Of a DNA stretch of 5,482 nt, positions 4,840 to 5,482 are shown piece after piece. The notes beneath the pieces were generated by a model, which ran no database searches, had not been told where the DNA came from, and saw only the letters and a list, made by a program, of their open reading frames with translations. A program made the position numbers and the translations under genes. Location of the stretch: contig JAQCHG010000162.1 in assembly GCA_027619675.1 (NCBI GenBank), forward strand, positions 1 to 5,482. Reading direction: 5' to 3'. Numbering within the stretch: the stretch's first letter is position 1; each line of letters begins with the position of its first letter. Source of the stretch: Cyanobacteriota bacterium. GTDB lineage: Bacteria > Cyanobacteriota > Cyanobacteriia > Phormidesmidales > Phormidesmidaceae.

Positions 4840-5379
4840 ATGGAAAATAGCAATCTATTGTTGACCTACCTCGCCACCCTGTTGGGGTTGTTGGCGATCG
4901 CCGCCGCGTTGATCGTGCGCCAGGTCTTCAAAACCCGCCGGGTAGAAACCACCCTCAACCGCTTGCAAAACAAGGTTTCTAAAGAAAAGGGCAACGCCCA
5001 AGAATATTACGAACTGGGCAGCCTACTGCTGGATAAAAAGCTCTACACCCAGGCCACGGCCCAGTTAAAGCAAGCCCTGATTGCTTTTCTAAATTTAGTA
5101 AAAGCCTACATCCCGCTGATCCTCAATGCCTTGGGCTATGCCTACTTTGCCCAAGATCAGTACGACCTGGCCATTCGCCACTACAAGGACGCCCTAGAGA
5201 AGGAACCCGGCTACGTCACTGCCCTCAACAACTTGGGCCACAGCTACGAACGCAAACAACTCACCACCCAAGCCCTCGAAAGTTACGAGCAGGCCCTGCG
5301 CTTAGAACCCGACAACAAAACGGCTAAGCGTCGGGCAGATTCCCTCCGCAAGCGAGTCGCACCCGCCAGCGAAGCCTAG
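4840..5379 (+). CDS. ycf37: Ycf37-type TPR protein, photosystem I assembly/stability factor
   Basis: This 179-residue membrane-anchored protein carries tetratricopeptide repeats. One hydrophobic segment at about 6-26 is followed by a basic stretch, RQVFKTRR at 27-34, so the repeats should lie on the cytoplasmic/stromal side of the membrane. About three TPRs follow: roughly 53-86, 92-125 (LNALGYAYFAQDQYDLAIRHYKDAL) and 126-159 (ALNNLGHSYERKQLTTQALESYEQAL). The layout of one membrane helix plus three TPRs and the length match Ycf37, which in Synechocystis is linked to photosystem I accumulation. A different anchored TPR protein is the alternative. AGGGA at 4832-4836 lies only about 3-4 nt before the ATG. 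Codons 81-90 use AT-rich codons unlike the rest of the gene, at the odd end of the first TPR. Confidence 0.8.
   Translation: MENSNLLLTYLATLLGLLAIAAALIVRQVFKTRRVETTLNRLQNKVSKEKGNAQEYYELGSLLLDKKLYTQATAQLKQALIAFLNLVKAYIPLILNALGYAYFAQDQYDLAIRHYKDALEKEPGYVTALNNLGHSYERKQLTTQALESYEQALRLEPDNKTAKRRADSLRKRVAPASEA
5083..5105. repeat. AT-rich near-palindrome inside ycf37
   Basis: GCTTTT (5083-5088) pairs with AAAAGC (5100-5105), and CTAAA (5089-5093) with TTTAG (5094-5098), leaving one unpaired T at 5099. It forms an almost complete 23-bp palindrome in an otherwise GC-rich gene. It encodes residues 82-89 and keeps the frame open. Confidence 0.7.
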
Positions 5380-5482
5380 TGGGTCATTGGGTCCGAACCT
5401 CGCCATTTCCGGACCGATCCGCCCGCCTGGGTTTGCAGTTCCCTGAGTCTGACAGTAGGACAACAAAGACCGTGGGTTGAAG
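5380..5482. other. Spacer after ycf37
   Basis: No gene is recognisable here. GGTCCG at 5390-5395 pairs with CGGACC at 5410-5415 across a 14-nt loop, but no T-run follows, so I do not call a terminator. A TTGCAG at 5433-5438 is 17 nt from TAGGAC, a poor promoter match for whatever lies beyond the window. Confidence 0.4.

Noticed and set aside
5390..5415. Terminator after ycf37
   Set aside because: The 6-bp stem has a 14-nt loop and no T-run on either side; too weak to call.

Overview
The window comes from a cyanobacterium. Twelve perfect copies of the HIP1 octamer GCGATCGC lie in 5.5 kb, where chance predicts about 0.1. The proteins agree: a Ycf23/DUF561 protein and a Ycf37-type TPR protein are both typical of cyanobacteria and algal plastids. 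The DNA is GC-rich with a strong preference for C/G at third codon positions. I cannot name a genus from this.

Left half, all on the minus strand. Positions 1-710 hold the N-terminal 236 codons of a type I restriction enzyme R (HsdR) subunit, cut by the window edge. A 254-bp spacer follows, with a strong hairpin (891-914) that fits as terminator for the next gene, ycf23 (965-1714). A 272-bp spacer follows, with three copies of a 14-bp repeat and a 63-nt unbroken pyrimidine tract. Then comes a two-gene unit read right to left: a class II aldolase/adducin-family enzyme (2569-3219) followed 27 nt later by a short-form adenylate kinase (1987-2541).

Right half, all on the plus strand. A 131-bp divergent spacer carries a second C-rich repeat tract and a promoter. 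It leads into rpmI (L35), rplT (L20), an exported family-3 solute-binding protein and a membrane-anchored TPR protein that I call Ycf37, a photosystem I assembly/stability factor. No terminator is visible between these four genes, so read-through is possible, but ycf37 also has a good promoter of its own overlapped by an inverted repeat. The last 103 bp hold no recognisable gene.

Most of the window is ordinary cyanobacterial chromosome, and I see no convincing new multi-gene system. The points worth a second look are mostly non-coding. Two G-quadruplex-prone purine tracts lie on the same strand and bracket the aldolase-adk pair. An inverted repeat sits across the ycf37 -10 box. An AT-rich palindromic patch lies inside ycf37. 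The adk start needs correcting, because a tandem GTG pair makes the first codon ambiguous.
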